The notes: generated from the sequence alone by a model not told the origin. Shown: positions 35,981-44,925, counted from the stretch's first letter. The stretch is DNA of 64,000 nt from JACCWP01 sp963801045 (GCA_963801045.1 CAWDDC010000004.1:868001-932000), one strand, 5' to 3'. Made by a program: numbers and translations.

Positions 35981-36352
35981 GTGTTCACCGAGACCTTCCC
36001 GATCCTGCTCACGCCCGACATGACGCGCGCGCTCGGTTTCTACCGCGATCTGCTCGGCGGCGAGGTCACGTACCAGTTCCCGCCGGAGGGTGACCCCGGT
36101 TACGTCGCCCTGCGGCTCGGCTCCAGCCAGATCGGCCTGGGCCTCGACACCACGGTGGTCGCGGACGCGCCGCGGCAGCGGGTTGCGCTGTGGGCCTACG
36201 CCGACGACTGCGACGCCGCCGTCGACCGGCTCCGGGCCGGTGGCGTCAGGATCACCGAGGAGCCCGCCGACCAGCCGTGGGGGGAGCGCATCGCCCGCGT
36301 CCTCGACCCCGACGGCAACGAGGTCATCATCGGCGCCCCGCCTCCGTCCTGA
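35981..36352 (+). CDS. VOC-family (glyoxalase/dioxygenase fold) protein
   Basis: 123 residues: FPILLTPDMTRALGFYRDLLGGEVTYQF at the start, then VALWAYADDCDAAVDRLRAGGVRITEEPADQPWGERIARVLDPDGNEVIIGAP. One full VOC module of two beta-alpha-beta-beta-beta units. GTG start. Some metal-ligand positions are not conserved, so the enzyme activity is uncertain; antibiotic-binding or metabolic roles are equally possible. Confidence 0.85.
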   Translation: MFTETFPILLTPDMTRALGFYRDLLGGEVTYQFPPEGDPGYVALRLGSSQIGLGLDTTVVADAPRQRVALWAYADDCDAAVDRLRAGGVRITEEPADQPWGERIARVLDPDGNEVIIGAPPPS

Positions 36353-36367
36353 CCGTGCGCGCCGTCC

Positions 36368-36420
36368 AGTGGCGCGAAACCGGGCTCGAAGGCCGCGCCT
36401 GACCCCGTTTTCGCGCCACT
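36368..36420. repeat. Palindromic repeat family 2, copy E (left flank of module 2)
   Basis: 53 bp: arms AGTGGCGCGAAACCGGG and CCCGTTTTCGCGCCACT (one mismatch) around a loop beginning CTCG. It matches copy F at 49 of 53 positions in the same orientation. It starts 15 nt after the VOC stop and ends 18 nt before the stop codon of nuclease gene 2, and so can terminate both. Confidence 0.87.
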
Positions 36421-36438
36421 CGCGGCATGCCGGGCCGG

Positions 36439-37407
36439 TCAGCGGGTGGCGGCGCGTCGGTACCGGGCGACCCGGGCGGCCAGCCGGCGCCGCCCGCGAG
36501 CGGTGACGGTCGCCGTGCGTGCCGCCGCCCACCACGCGTCGACCCGACGTCGGTCCCGGGGGAGCCCCAACGCGTCCTCCGCGTCGCGGACGATCTGGCC
36601 CGGGTCGTGCTCGACCTCGCCACGCGAGTAGCCCCACCGGTCCACCTGCACGCGGCGCAGCGCCTTCTCGCGGCGGAGGTCGTCGACGTGCCGGGCCCGG
36701 TCGCGGTGCGACTCACCGTCGTACTCGACGGCTCGAGCGGCACCCACGAGCCACAGGTCGACGCGGGCAACGAAGCGGCCCGCGGAGTCGTGCACGTCTC
36801 GCTGCGGCTCGACCTCGAGACCCGCGAGCACGTGTACGAGCCGCAACATCGTCTCGAACCAGGACTCGCTGCGCGGGTCCGCGAGCGCGGTGGCGGTGCG
36901 CAGCGAGGCGAGGCCACGCATCCGCGCGGGTGCCCGGTGCAGCACCTCTGCGGGCTGGCACCCGTCGACTCTGGCGGCCGACTCGACGATCGGTACGAGA
37001 TCGAGCGGTGCGAGGTCCCGGGCGAGCTCGTGCACGGTGCTGGCCGCGGTGACGACGCGGAGGCCGTTGACATTCTCGACCGCAGACCGGGTGCTCCGTC
37101 GGACGTACACGCCTGGCCGCTGGACGTGCGTGCCGGTCGAGGTAGTGGCGAACAGCGGGACTCCGCTCGGGAGCATCGGCAACCACCAGCCACGGAGTGC
37201 AGCGCTGGTCAGGTGGCCCGCGGCCGCGTCGGCCGGGAGGACCTGGGACACCGCCGCCCACCGGTCCCATCCGGTCGGCAGCCAGTCGGCCGGCCCGTAC
37301 AGCCCGTGGCTGAGCCGTCGCCACGCCGGACCGCGCAGGACGTCAGGGGTGAGCCCGCGCTGGCTGGCGGCCCGAGCGAGGACGGACAGGTCGAGTGGAC
37401 GATCCAC
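36439..37407 (-). CDS. AbiEi-type winged-helix protein with C-terminal DUF559 nuclease-like domain (module 2)
   Basis: 322 residues from the GTG start. N-terminus LDLSVLARAASQRGLTPDVLRGPAWRRLSHGLYG is the AbiEi-like winged helix. The nuclease-like core has ESWFE (181-185), VDLW (216-219), EYDG (228-231) with H234, and LRREKALRRVQVDRWGYSR, the same order as in the protein at 2343-3335. Overall identity between the two looks low, so they are old paralogues rather than a recent duplication. The start at GTG is supported by the TCCACAGCCGAG box ending exactly 74 nt upstream. No partner toxin gene is adjacent. It lies between direct copies of a 53-bp palindrome. Confidence 0.8.
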   Translation of the reverse strand: MDRPLDLSVLARAASQRGLTPDVLRGPAWRRLSHGLYGPADWLPTGWDRWAAVSQVLPADAAAGHLTSAALRGWWLPMLPSGVPLFATTSTGTHVQRPGVYVRRSTRSAVENVNGLRVVTAASTVHELARDLAPLDLVPIVESAARVDGCQPAEVLHRAPARMRGLASLRTATALADPRSESWFETMLRLVHVLAGLEVEPQRDVHDSAGRFVARVDLWLVGAARAVEYDGESHRDRARHVDDLRREKALRRVQVDRWGYSRGEVEHDPGQIVRDAEDALGLPRDRRRVDAWWAAARTATVTARGRRRLAARVARYRRAATR

Positions 37408-37481
37408 CGAGGCAGCCTGGTCGCGGCAGCACCGGGTGGCAGCGCGTGCACCGGCGCCTGGGGACAACCGCGGCGGGGCGG

Positions 37482-37493
37482 CTCGGCTGTGGA
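37482..37493 (-). promoter_or_regulatory. Fixed-distance TCCACAGCCGAG box upstream of nuclease gene 2
   Basis: Identical 12-mer and identical 74-nt distance to the start codon as for nuclease gene 1. A second block, TTGTCCCCAGG, lies 14 nt nearer the gene, matching TCATCCACCGG in gene 1. It lies 22 nt from palindrome F. Confidence 0.6.
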
Positions 37494-37515
37494 TCCCGGG
37501 TCAGGGGAGCCGCCC

Positions 37516-37568
37516 AGTGGCGCGAAACCGGGCTCGGCGGCCCCGCCTGACCCCGGTTTCGCGCCACT
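37516..37568. repeat. Palindromic repeat family 2, copy F (right flank of module 2)
   Basis: 53 bp with perfect 17-bp arms (AGTGGCGCGAAACCGGG). Same orientation as copy E. It lies between the promoter region of nuclease gene 2 and the 3' end of pepN, and may serve as the pepN terminator. Confidence 0.88.
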
Positions 37569-37573
37569 CGAGC

Positions 37574-37623
37574 GGCGGGGCGGCGCGGGCGGCGGGGCGG
37601 CGCGGGCGGCGGGGCGGCGCGGG
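37574..37623. repeat. Three tandem 17-bp units next to palindrome F
   Basis: Three exact copies of GGCGGGGCGGCGCGGGC (the last lacks its final base) fill the gap between palindrome F and the pepN stop codon. A pure GC-skewed microsatellite; it may vary in copy number between strains. Confidence 0.85.
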
Positions 37624-37627
37624 AGGG

Positions 37628-40198
37628 TCAGGGGCGGGCGTCGCGGGCCTGGGCGGCGAGGGCGCGCTCGAGGTCGGCCAGGCCTTCGCCCACCAGCCGG
37701 CGGGCCGACGGGTTGGCGTCGGTCGTGTCCAGCCAGTCGCGGATCCGGTCGCGGGTCTGCTCGTCGACCAGCACCTGCGGGAACAGGTAGGTGAGGATCA
37801 GCCCGGCGCGGTAGGTGCCCTTGGCCTCCCACACCGTGCTGGCGACCTCGAGGTAGCGCTGCACGTATGGGCGGAGCAGCTCCTCCTGGCCCGGCTCCTG
37901 GAAGGCCCACGCCATCTTGCGCTGGGTCTCGTTGGGCACGTCCTCGCGGACCACGACGTCCTGCCAGGCCTCCTCCTTGGCCTCGGCGAGGGGCCGGGCA
38001 GTACGCGCGGCAGCGGCCCGCTCCTGGCCGGAGATGGTGTGGTCGCGGTCGAGCTCCTGCGAGATCCGGTCGGCGTCCGCGACGCCCTCGCGGGCCAGCG
38101 CGGTGACCAGCGTCCAGCGCAGGTCGGTGTCGACCTCGAGCCCGTCGAGCACGGTCGTGCCCTGGAGCAGCCCGTCGATCAGCTGCAGCGCGCTGTCGCT
38201 CCGGGCAGCCCCGGCGAAGGCCCGGGCGAACGCGAGCTGGTGGTCACTGCCGGGTGTGGCGGCCTCGAGCAGCCCGCGGACGCCGGCCTCCCAGCTGGCG
38301 GTCAGCGCCTCCCGCCCGGCCGGGTCGGCGTACAGCTCCACCGCGAGCTCCGCCTGCCGGCTCAGCGCCGCCACGGCGGTCAGGTCGGTCTCGGCGCGGA
38401 GTCCGCGCAGCACCAGCGCCACGTAGTCACGCGCCGGCAGCTCCGCGTCGCGCGTCATGTCCCACGTCGCGCCCCAGCACAGCGCCCGCGCGAGCGAGCT
38501 CTCCAGGGTGTCGATGCCTTCGACCACCGTGCGCAGCGAGTGCTCGTCCAAACGGATCTTGGTGTACGTGAGGTCGTCGTCGTTGAGCAGCAGCAGGTCG
38601 GGCCGCCTCTCGCCGACCAGCTCGGCGACCTCGGTCGAGTCGCCCTCGACGTCGAGCTCGACCCGCCGGCGGCGCACCAGCCTCGGTCGGTCACCGGACT
38701 CGTCGAGGTCGTACAGACCGATCGCGATCCGGTGCCTGCGCAGCGTCGGGAACGCCGGCAGCGCGGTCTGCTCGATCACGAACGACGTGTACGCACCGGC
38801 GTCGTCGCCGGTGAGGACCGGCCGCATGGTGTTGACCCCGGCGGTCTGCAGCCACTCCTTGGCCCACGAGCCGAGGTCGCGGCCCGACGTCTCCTCCAGT
38901 GCGCGCAGCAGGTCGACCAGGTCGGTGTTGCCCCAGGCGTGCCGGCGGAAGTACTCACGCAGCCCGGTGAGGAACTCCTCCTCGCCCACCCACGCGACCA
39001 GCTGCCGCAGCGCGGAGGCGCCCTTGGCGTAGGTGATGCCGTCGAAGTTGACCTCGACCGCCTCGAGGTCCTCGTTGTCGGCGGCGATCGGGTGCGTCGA
39101 CGGCTGCTGGTCCTGCTTGTAGGCCCAGTTCTTGCGGCCGTTGGTGAAGCCGGTCCACGCGTCGGTGTAACGCGTGGCCTTCTCCGAGCTGTGGTGCGCC
39201 GCCCACTCGGCGAACGACTCGTTCAACCACAGGTCGTCCCACCAGCGCATGGTGACGAGGTCGCCGAACCACATGTGCGCCATCTCGTGCAGCACGGTGT
39301 TGGCCCGCGCCTCGTAGGCCGCGACGGTCTGCCGGCTGCGGTAGACGTACTCGTCGCGCAGGGTCACGCAGCCCGCGTTCTCCATCGCGCCCATGTTGTA
39401 CTCGGGCACGAACAGCTGGTCGTACTTGCCGAAGGGGTACGGCATCGCGAACGTCTGTTCGAAGAACTCGAAGCCCTGCTTGGTGACCTCGAGGATCTCG
39501 TCGGCGTCGAGGTGCTGCTTGATCGACTGCCGGCAGAACACGCCCAGCGGGATCTCGCCGTGCGGTCCGGAGTAGACGTCGCGCACCTCGTGGTACTCGC
39601 CGGCGACCAGCGCAGTGATGTACGTCGACAGCGGACCGGTCGGCGCGAACCGCCACACCGAGATGCCCGGCCGCCCGTCGGCAGCGAGCTCCGCCGGCTC
39701 GGGGGTGGCCGCGTTGGACACCACCTGCCAGTCGCTGGGCGCCGTGACGTGCAGCTCGAACCGCGCCTTCAGGTCCGGCTGCTCGAACGTCGTGTACATC
39801 CGGCGCGCGTCGGGCACCTCGAACTGGCTGTACAGGTAGACGCGCTTGTCGGCCGGGTCGACGAAGCGGTGCAGTCCCTCGCCCACCCGCGAGTAGGGCA
39901 GCACGGCCTCGACCCGCAGCTCGTTGTCGGCGGCGAGTCCGTCGAGGGTGATCCGGCTGTCGGCGTAGACCGCGGCGTGGTCGAGCGTTTTGCCGTTGAG
40001 CGTGATCTCGCTGATCGTGGCGTCCACCAGGTCGGCGAAGACACCGGCTCCCGGCTCGCGGCAGCTGAAGCGGACCGTGGTGGTGGAGGAGAAGTACGTG
40101 TCCGACGGCGTGAGGTCGAGCTCGACGCGGTAGGACTCGACGGTGAGCAGCGCGGCACGGGTCAGTGCCTCGTCGCGAGTGAGGTTCTGACCTGGCAT
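37628..40198 (-). CDS. pepN: Aminopeptidase N (M1 family)
   Basis: 856 residues of the actinobacterial PepN type. The substrate motif is GAMENAG, and the zinc site is HEMAHMWFGDLVTMRWWDDLWLNESFAE (HEXXH-X18-E). The N-terminal saddle (TVESYRVELDLTPSDTYF) and the C-terminal ERAP1-like helical domain (ending LVGEGLADLERALAAQARD) are complete. Cytoplasmic removal of N-terminal residues from peptides. ATG chosen (MPGQNLTRDEAL) over an upstream in-frame ATG 36 nt earlier because family members start here. Confidence 0.95.
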   Translation of the reverse strand: MPGQNLTRDEALTRAALLTVESYRVELDLTPSDTYFSSTTTVRFSCREPGAGVFADLVDATISEITLNGKTLDHAAVYADSRITLDGLAADNELRVEAVLPYSRVGEGLHRFVDPADKRVYLYSQFEVPDARRMYTTFEQPDLKARFELHVTAPSDWQVVSNAATPEPAELAADGRPGISVWRFAPTGPLSTYITALVAGEYHEVRDVYSGPHGEIPLGVFCRQSIKQHLDADEILEVTKQGFEFFEQTFAMPYPFGKYDQLFVPEYNMGAMENAGCVTLRDEYVYRSRQTVAAYEARANTVLHEMAHMWFGDLVTMRWWDDLWLNESFAEWAAHHSSEKATRYTDAWTGFTNGRKNWAYKQDQQPSTHPIAADNEDLEAVEVNFDGITYAKGASALRQLVAWVGEEEFLTGLREYFRRHAWGNTDLVDLLRALEETSGRDLGSWAKEWLQTAGVNTMRPVLTGDDAGAYTSFVIEQTALPAFPTLRRHRIAIGLYDLDESGDRPRLVRRRRVELDVEGDSTEVAELVGERRPDLLLLNDDDLTYTKIRLDEHSLRTVVEGIDTLESSLARALCWGATWDMTRDAELPARDYVALVLRGLRAETDLTAVAALSRQAELAVELYADPAGREALTASWEAGVRGLLEAATPGSDHQLAFARAFAGAARSDSALQLIDGLLQGTTVLDGLEVDTDLRWTLVTALAREGVADADRISQELDRDHTISGQERAAAARTARPLAEAKEEAWQDVVVREDVPNETQRKMAWAFQEPGQEELLRPYVQRYLEVASTVWEAKGTYRAGLILTYLFPQVLVDEQTRDRIRDWLDTTDANPSARRLVGEGLADLERALAAQARDARP

Positions 40199-40251
40199 GT
40201 CCGCATGCTCCCACGTGAGTCGAAGCGGCTGCACCTGCCTATGATTGAACG

Positions 40252-40866
40252 GTGAACGATTCTCCCCGCGCGTCCGCCGACTTCTGGTTCGACCCGATGT
40301 GCCCGTGGGCGTGGCTCACGTCGCGGTGGATGCTCGAGGTCGAGAAGGTGCGTCCGGTCGACATCCACTTCCGGGTGATGAGTCTCGCGGTGCTCAACGA
40401 GGGTCGCGACCTGCCGGACGACTACCAGCAGACGATGGACTTCGCCTGGGGGCCGGTCCGCGTCTGCATCGCTGCCGCGAAGGCGCACGGCGACGGCGTG
40501 CTGCCCGACCTCTACACCGCCCTCGGCACCCGCTTCCACCTGGAGAAGGCCGACCGGTCGCGGGAGACCGTCGAGGACGCGCTGGTCGCCGTCGGACTGC
40601 CACGGGAGCTGGCCGACGCGATGGACTCGACCGACTACGACGACGAGCTGCGGGCGTCCCACCACGCCGGCCTCGACCAGGTGGGCATGGACGTCGGCAC
40701 CCCGGTGATCGCGGTCGAGGGCACCGCGTTCTTCGGCCCGGTGGTCACGCCGGCGCCGAAGGGCGAGGCGGCCGGGCTGCTCTGGGACGGCGTCCGGCTG
40801 GTGGCCGCGACCGACGGCTTCTTCGAGCTCAAGCGCACCCGCGACCGCGACCCCGTCTTCGACTGA
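40252..40866 (+). CDS. DsbA-family mycothiol-dependent nitroreductase-like protein (Rv2466c-like)
   Basis: 204 residues of thioredoxin/DsbA fold. DFWFDPMCPWAWLTSRWMLEVEKVR carries the active-site Cys-Pro-Trp-Ala. HFRVMSLAVLNEGRDLPDDY, WGPVRVCIAAA and VGTPVIAVEGTAFFGPVVTPAPKGEAAGLLWDGV are characteristic of the Mycobacterium tuberculosis Rv2466c family, which uses mycothiol and acts under oxidative stress. GTG start, 53 nt from the divergent pepN. This supports a mycothiol-producing actinobacterium as host. Confidence 0.88.
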   Translation: MNDSPRASADFWFDPMCPWAWLTSRWMLEVEKVRPVDIHFRVMSLAVLNEGRDLPDDYQQTMDFAWGPVRVCIAAAKAHGDGVLPDLYTALGTRFHLEKADRSRETVEDALVAVGLPRELADAMDSTDYDDELRASHHAGLDQVGMDVGTPVIAVEGTAFFGPVVTPAPKGEAAGLLWDGVRLVAATDGFFELKRTRDRDPVFD

Positions 40867-40898
40867 TCGACCGCGCGGCTGCGTGGCAGGCTGCACCC

Positions 40899-41357
40899 AT
40901 GCGCGTCCACCTGGGTGCCGACCACGCCGGCTTCGAGCTCAAGACCCATCTGCTGGCCTGGCTCACCGACCACGGCTACGAACCGGTCGACCACGGGGCT
41001 GCGGCCTACGACCCGGCGGACGACTACCCGCCCTACTGCATCGCCGCGGCGACCGCGACGGTGGCCGAGCCCGGCAGTCTCGGCGTCGTCCTGGGTGGCT
41101 CGGGCAACGGCGAGCAGATCGCTGCCAACAAGGTGCCGGGCGTACGCGCCGCACTGGCGTGGGACGCCGAGACCGCGCGGCTGGCCCGCCAGCACAACGA
41201 CGCCAACGTGCTGTCCCTCGGCGCCCGGCTGCTGTCGCCGGACCTGGCGGCGGGGCTCGTCGAGATCTTCTGCTCCACCCCGTTCAGCGGTGACGCGCGG
41301 CACCGTCGGCGGATCGACCTGCTCACCGCGTACGAGCGGTCCCGCCCGCGCGAATAA
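40899..41357 (+). CDS. rpiB: Ribose-5-phosphate isomerase B
   Basis: 152 residues of the RpiB/LacAB family: MRVHLGADHAGFELKTHLLAWL, GVVLGGSGNGEQIAANKVPGVRAALAWDAETARLARQHNDANVLSLGARL. The anion-hole SGNG motif is intact; the residue before it is Gly where a catalytic Cys occurs in some RpiB, as is usual in actinobacterial forms. Interconverts ribose 5-phosphate and ribulose 5-phosphate in the pentose phosphate pathway. It starts 32 nt after the nitroreductase-like gene. Confidence 0.93.
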   Translation: MRVHLGADHAGFELKTHLLAWLTDHGYEPVDHGAAAYDPADDYPPYCIAAATATVAEPGSLGVVLGGSGNGEQIAANKVPGVRAALAWDAETARLARQHNDANVLSLGARLLSPDLAAGLVEIFCSTPFSGDARHRRRIDLLTAYERSRPRE

Positions 41358-41407
41358 GTCGGGCCAGTCGGCCACATCGGACGGAACGGACCACTACCCT
41401 CGGGCCA

Positions 41408-42505
41408 ATGGTCGGCCTGCTGCCTGGCGCGTCCCGCACGCGCCCGGTTCCCCTCACCGAGGCCGGAGGGCGGTACCTGCTGCCCGTGCCCCGCTCGCAG
41501 GAGGAGCAGACCTTCGTCCTGCTGGGGCTGATCAGTCTCACTTTCGGGGCGATGGTCCTCTCGGTGGTCAAGGAGCAGTGGGTGCCGATCGCGTCGTTCG
41601 CGATCCCGCTGCTGCTCGGCAGCCTGCTGCTCACGATGCGCCCGTTCCTGGTGCTGGTGATCGTGCAGACGGGGTGCGTCGCGGGCGTGCTCGGGGTCAA
41701 CGGTGCGGACACGTTGCAGGTCTCGGTGGTCGCCGTCCTCGCTGTCTCCGCGGTGATCATGACGTTCGCGGTCGGTCGCAGCCGGCTCGGGCCCATGGGC
41801 GAGTCGATGCTCATCGACCTGCGCGACCGGCTCCGGTCGCAGAGCGTGCTCCCGGAGCTGCCGTCGGACTGGTCCGCGCAGGCGGTCATGCGGTCGGCCG
41901 GCGGGGCCCAGTTCGCCGGCGACTTCGTGGTCGCGGCCAAGACCAACGGCGGCACCGTGCTCGAGGTCGTGGTCGTCGACGTGTCCGGCAAGGGGCTGGC
42001 CGCGGGGACCCGCGCGCTGCTGCTGTCGGGCGCGTTCGGCGGCCTGCTGGGCGCCCTGCCGCCCGAGGGCTTCATGCAGGCCGCCAACGAGTACCTGCTC
42101 CGGCAGGACTGGACCGAGGGGTTCGCCACCGCCGCGCACGTGGCGATCACGCTCGACACCGGTGAGTACCAGCTGCACACCGCGGGCCACCCGCCGGGCG
42201 TGCAGCTGCACGCCGGATCCGGTCGTTGGCAGGTGCTCGGCTCGTACGGGCCGGCGCTCGGCCTGGTGGTCGACGCCGAGTTCGAGCCGGTCCGCGGCCG
42301 GCTCAATCACGGCGATGCGCTGATGATGTTCACCGACGGCCTGGTGGAGACACCCGAGCGGGACTACACGCTGGGCATCGACAAGCTGCTCGGCGAGGCC
42401 GAGAGCATGCTGCGCCAGGGGTTCAGCGACACCGCGCAGCGGCTGCTCGACCGGCTCGACTCCGGCGGCGACGACCGGGCGCTGCTGTTCCTGCACCGCA
42501 CCTAG
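41408..42505 (+). CDS. Membrane PP2C-type (SpoIIE) serine/threonine phosphatase
   Basis: 365 residues. Four hydrophobic helices (LLGLISLTFGAMVLSVV, VPIASFAIPLLLGSLLL, FLVLVIVQTGCVAGVLGV, VSVVAVLAVSAVIMTFAVG) precede a SpoIIE/PP2C domain with metal-binding aspartates in GGAQFAGDFVV, VVVDVSGKGLAAGTRALLL, HTAGHPPGVQL and MMFTDGLVETPERD. Such proteins dephosphorylate anti-anti-sigma factors in partner-switching systems. No anti-sigma/STAS gene is adjacent, so the target is unknown. ATG start. Confidence 0.9.
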   Translation: MVGLLPGASRTRPVPLTEAGGRYLLPVPRSQEEQTFVLLGLISLTFGAMVLSVVKEQWVPIASFAIPLLLGSLLLTMRPFLVLVIVQTGCVAGVLGVNGADTLQVSVVAVLAVSAVIMTFAVGRSRLGPMGESMLIDLRDRLRSQSVLPELPSDWSAQAVMRSAGGAQFAGDFVVAAKTNGGTVLEVVVVDVSGKGLAAGTRALLLSGAFGGLLGALPPEGFMQAANEYLLRQDWTEGFATAAHVAITLDTGEYQLHTAGHPPGVQLHAGSGRWQVLGSYGPALGLVVDAEFEPVRGRLNHGDALMMFTDGLVETPERDYTLGIDKLLGEAESMLRQGFSDTAQRLLDRLDSGGDDRALLFLHRT

Positions 42506-42678
42506 GCGGTGCGCCGGACGGTATGCCGGACCTCCCGAACGGGCAGCCGGCGCGCGTCACCGGACAGGAACCTGTCGACCGCCTCCCGCTCGCGTCGCTC
42601 CCGCGCCATCCGGTGGGCGGCGGCGCGGGCGTTGCGCCGCGAACCCGCCGCGCTGAGCTGCCGGAGTGCCCTGACCAT
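42502..42678 (-). CDS. Small basic protein, hypothetical
   Basis: A possible 58-residue protein, LRQLSAAGSRRNARAAAHRM then ERREREAVDRFLSGDARRLP, mostly helical and Arg-rich. It lies in the convergent gap after the phosphatase gene and overlaps its stop by a few bases. The start is an ATG without a good RBS. It may be real, because amphipathic helical order is kept, but chance is possible in DNA of this composition. Confidence 0.35.
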   Translation of the reverse strand: MVRALRQLSAAGSRRNARAAAHRMARERREREAVDRFLSGDARRLPVREVRHTVRRTA

Positions 42679-42756
42679 GCACCGACGCTAGGTGCCGTGA
42701 TGGCACGTCGTGTTGAGCCCGTGTGACGGGTCGGTGAACGTTCGCGCGAGTCGCGG

Positions 42757-44925
42757 TCAGGCGCGCAGCCGGCGCAGCACGCCGCCGAGGCGCCGCTCCG
42801 GCAGCGGTCGCCCGAACAGGTAGCCCTGGCCGAGCCGCCAGCCGTGGTCGAACGCGCGCTGCCGCTGGTCCTCGGTCTCGACGCCCTCGACCACGCCGTA
42901 GGCACCCAGGCTGGTCACCAGGTTCCCCACGGTCGCGGTGATCCGGTCGCCACCCGCGCCGTCCCCGAGCCGGGCCGTGAACGAACGGTCCAGCTTGACG
43001 CCGGCGATCGGCGCCGCCAGCAGCGAGCTGAGCGCCGAGTAACCGGTGCCGAAGTCGTCCATCACCAGGTCGACCCCGGACTCCGCGATGCGCTGCATGT
43101 CGCGCAACGACACCCCGAAGGCGTCCAGCACGCCGTTCTCGGTGATCTCGACCGCCAGCCTCCACGCGGGGACCCCGGCCGCCTCCAGCTCGGTGGCGAG
43201 CACCCCGGCGAGGTCGGCCGCGCCGATCTGCTGCGGCGACACGTTCACGAAGACCCGCCAGGGCGCGTCCGGGTGGCGGGCCAGGAAGGCGCAGGCCTGC
43301 CGGATGACCAGCCGACCGAGCGGCACCATCAGGTGGGCGTCCTCGGCGACGTCGAGGAACTCGCCCGGCAGCAGCAGGCCACGGTCGGGGTGCTGCCAGC
43401 GCACCAGTGCCTCGAAGGCGATGACCGCACGGCTCTCCAGGTCGACGACCGGCTGGTAGTGCAGCTCGAAGGCCTCGTCGTCGAGCGCGCGCCGCAGCGC
43501 GTTCTCGACCGACAGCTCGGCCAGCGCCCGCGCCCGCATGGCAGAGGTGAAGACCTCCCAGTGCGAACGGCCGCGCTGCTTGGCGGAGTACAGCGCCGTG
43601 TCGGCGTCGCGCAGCAGCACCTCGGCCGAACGTGCCACGCCGTCGCTGATGGCGAGCCCGGCACTGAACGAGGGCGTCACCTCGTGACCGTCGATCTCGG
43701 TCGGCCACTCGACCGACCCCTTGACCACGGTGAGCAGCGCGGTCGCCTCCTCCAGCGAACGCACCGAGTCGAGCACGACGACGAACTCGTCGCCGCCGAG
43801 GCGCGCCAGGGTGTCACCGGGTCGCAGGGCGTCGGTCATCCGGCTGGCCACCACCCGCAGCAGCTCGTCGCCCGCCGCGTGGCCCAGCGAGTCGTTGACC
43901 CGGGTGAAGTGGTCGAGGTCGCAGTAGGCGACGGCCACCATCTCCTGGTCGTCCTGGTGCTGACGCACGGCCTGGTTGAGCCGGTCGAGCAGCAGGGTGC
44001 GGTTGGCCAGACCGGTCAGCGGGTCGTACAGCGCGCGCCGTTCGAGCTGGGCCTGGGCGGTGCGTACCTCGGAGATGTCCTCGATCTGGCTGACGAAGTA
44101 GCGCGGGGTCCCGTCCGCAGCACGGATGAGGGTCACGGTCAGCCGCCCCCAGACCAGCGAGCCGTCGCTGTGCAGGTAGCGCTTCTCCAGCTGGTACTTC
44201 GGGATCTCGTCCCGCAGCAGTGCCTCGACCAGCGCGACGTCGGTGGCGAGGTCGTCGGGGTGCGTGACGTCGTGGAAGCGCAGGCCGGCGAGCTCCTCGC
44301 CGGTGCGTCCGAGCAGTCGCTCGAGCTCGGCGTTGACCTCCAGGAAGTACCCGTTGGTGGCCACCAGGGCGATGCCGATGGGCGCGTTCGCGAGCGTGAG
44401 GCGGAACCGCTGCTCGCTCTCGCTGAGCAGCCGCTGCTGGACCATCTGGTCGCTGACGTCGACGATGCTCGCGACGGCCGCACCGGGACGCGCCTCGCGC
44501 CCACCGACGGCGACCAGTCGGCGGATCGCGGGCGTGTCGGTGAGGCTCCGGGGCAGGGGCATCGCGCGCACGCTCAGCCAGGACTGGGTCCCGTCGGGAC
44601 GACGGACGTGCAGCAGCTCGTGCTGGGGCAGGCCGGTGGTGACGGCGCGGAGGGCCGGGGCGTCCGCCGCGGTGTACGGACTGCCGTCGCGAAGCGTCGC
44701 CTCCCAGCCCGGGTCGAGCGGCTGCGCGCCGGTGATCTGGTCACTGGTGAGCCCCAGCAACCGGGACACTGCCTGGTTGGCCTGCACGACGTTGCCGTCG
44801 GCGTCGCAGATGACCACACCGTCCAGCAGCATGTCGACGACGACCGGGGGCAGTGCCGGCGCGGGCAGCACGACGCGCGCGGCCGGTTCTGCCGACGCGG
44901 TGACGTGTGGCGCGCGTGTACGCAC
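42757..44925 (-). CDS. PAS-PAS-GGDEF-EAL c-di-GMP enzyme
   Basis: 722 residues from GTG. Two PAS domains (about 20-130, DGVVICDADGNVVQANQAVSRLLGL; and about 170-290, RFRLTLANAPIGIALVATNGYFLEVNAELERLLG), then GGDEF (DPLTGLANRTLLLDRL, GGDEF motif intact in RLGGDEFVVVLDS) and EAL (FEALVRWQHPDRG, DDFGTGYSAL, LKLDRSF). No membrane helix, so a cytosolic sensor. Both active sites look intact; net activity cannot be told. The open frame runs further upstream but overlaps malQ on the other strand, so it was cut at this GTG. Confidence 0.9.
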   Translation of the reverse strand: MRTRAPHVTASAEPAARVVLPAPALPPVVVDMLLDGVVICDADGNVVQANQAVSRLLGLTSDQITGAQPLDPGWEATLRDGSPYTAADAPALRAVTTGLPQHELLHVRRPDGTQSWLSVRAMPLPRSLTDTPAIRRLVAVGGREARPGAAVASIVDVSDQMVQQRLLSESEQRFRLTLANAPIGIALVATNGYFLEVNAELERLLGRTGEELAGLRFHDVTHPDDLATDVALVEALLRDEIPKYQLEKRYLHSDGSLVWGRLTVTLIRAADGTPRYFVSQIEDISEVRTAQAQLERRALYDPLTGLANRTLLLDRLNQAVRQHQDDQEMVAVAYCDLDHFTRVNDSLGHAAGDELLRVVASRMTDALRPGDTLARLGGDEFVVVLDSVRSLEEATALLTVVKGSVEWPTEIDGHEVTPSFSAGLAISDGVARSAEVLLRDADTALYSAKQRGRSHWEVFTSAMRARALAELSVENALRRALDDEAFELHYQPVVDLESRAVIAFEALVRWQHPDRGLLLPGEFLDVAEDAHLMVPLGRLVIRQACAFLARHPDAPWRVFVNVSPQQIGAADLAGVLATELEAAGVPAWRLAVEITENGVLDAFGVSLRDMQRIAESGVDLVMDDFGTGYSALSSLLAAPIAGVKLDRSFTARLGDGAGGDRITATVGNLVTSLGAYGVVEGVETEDQRQRAFDHGWRLGQGYLFGRPLPERRLGGVLRRLRA

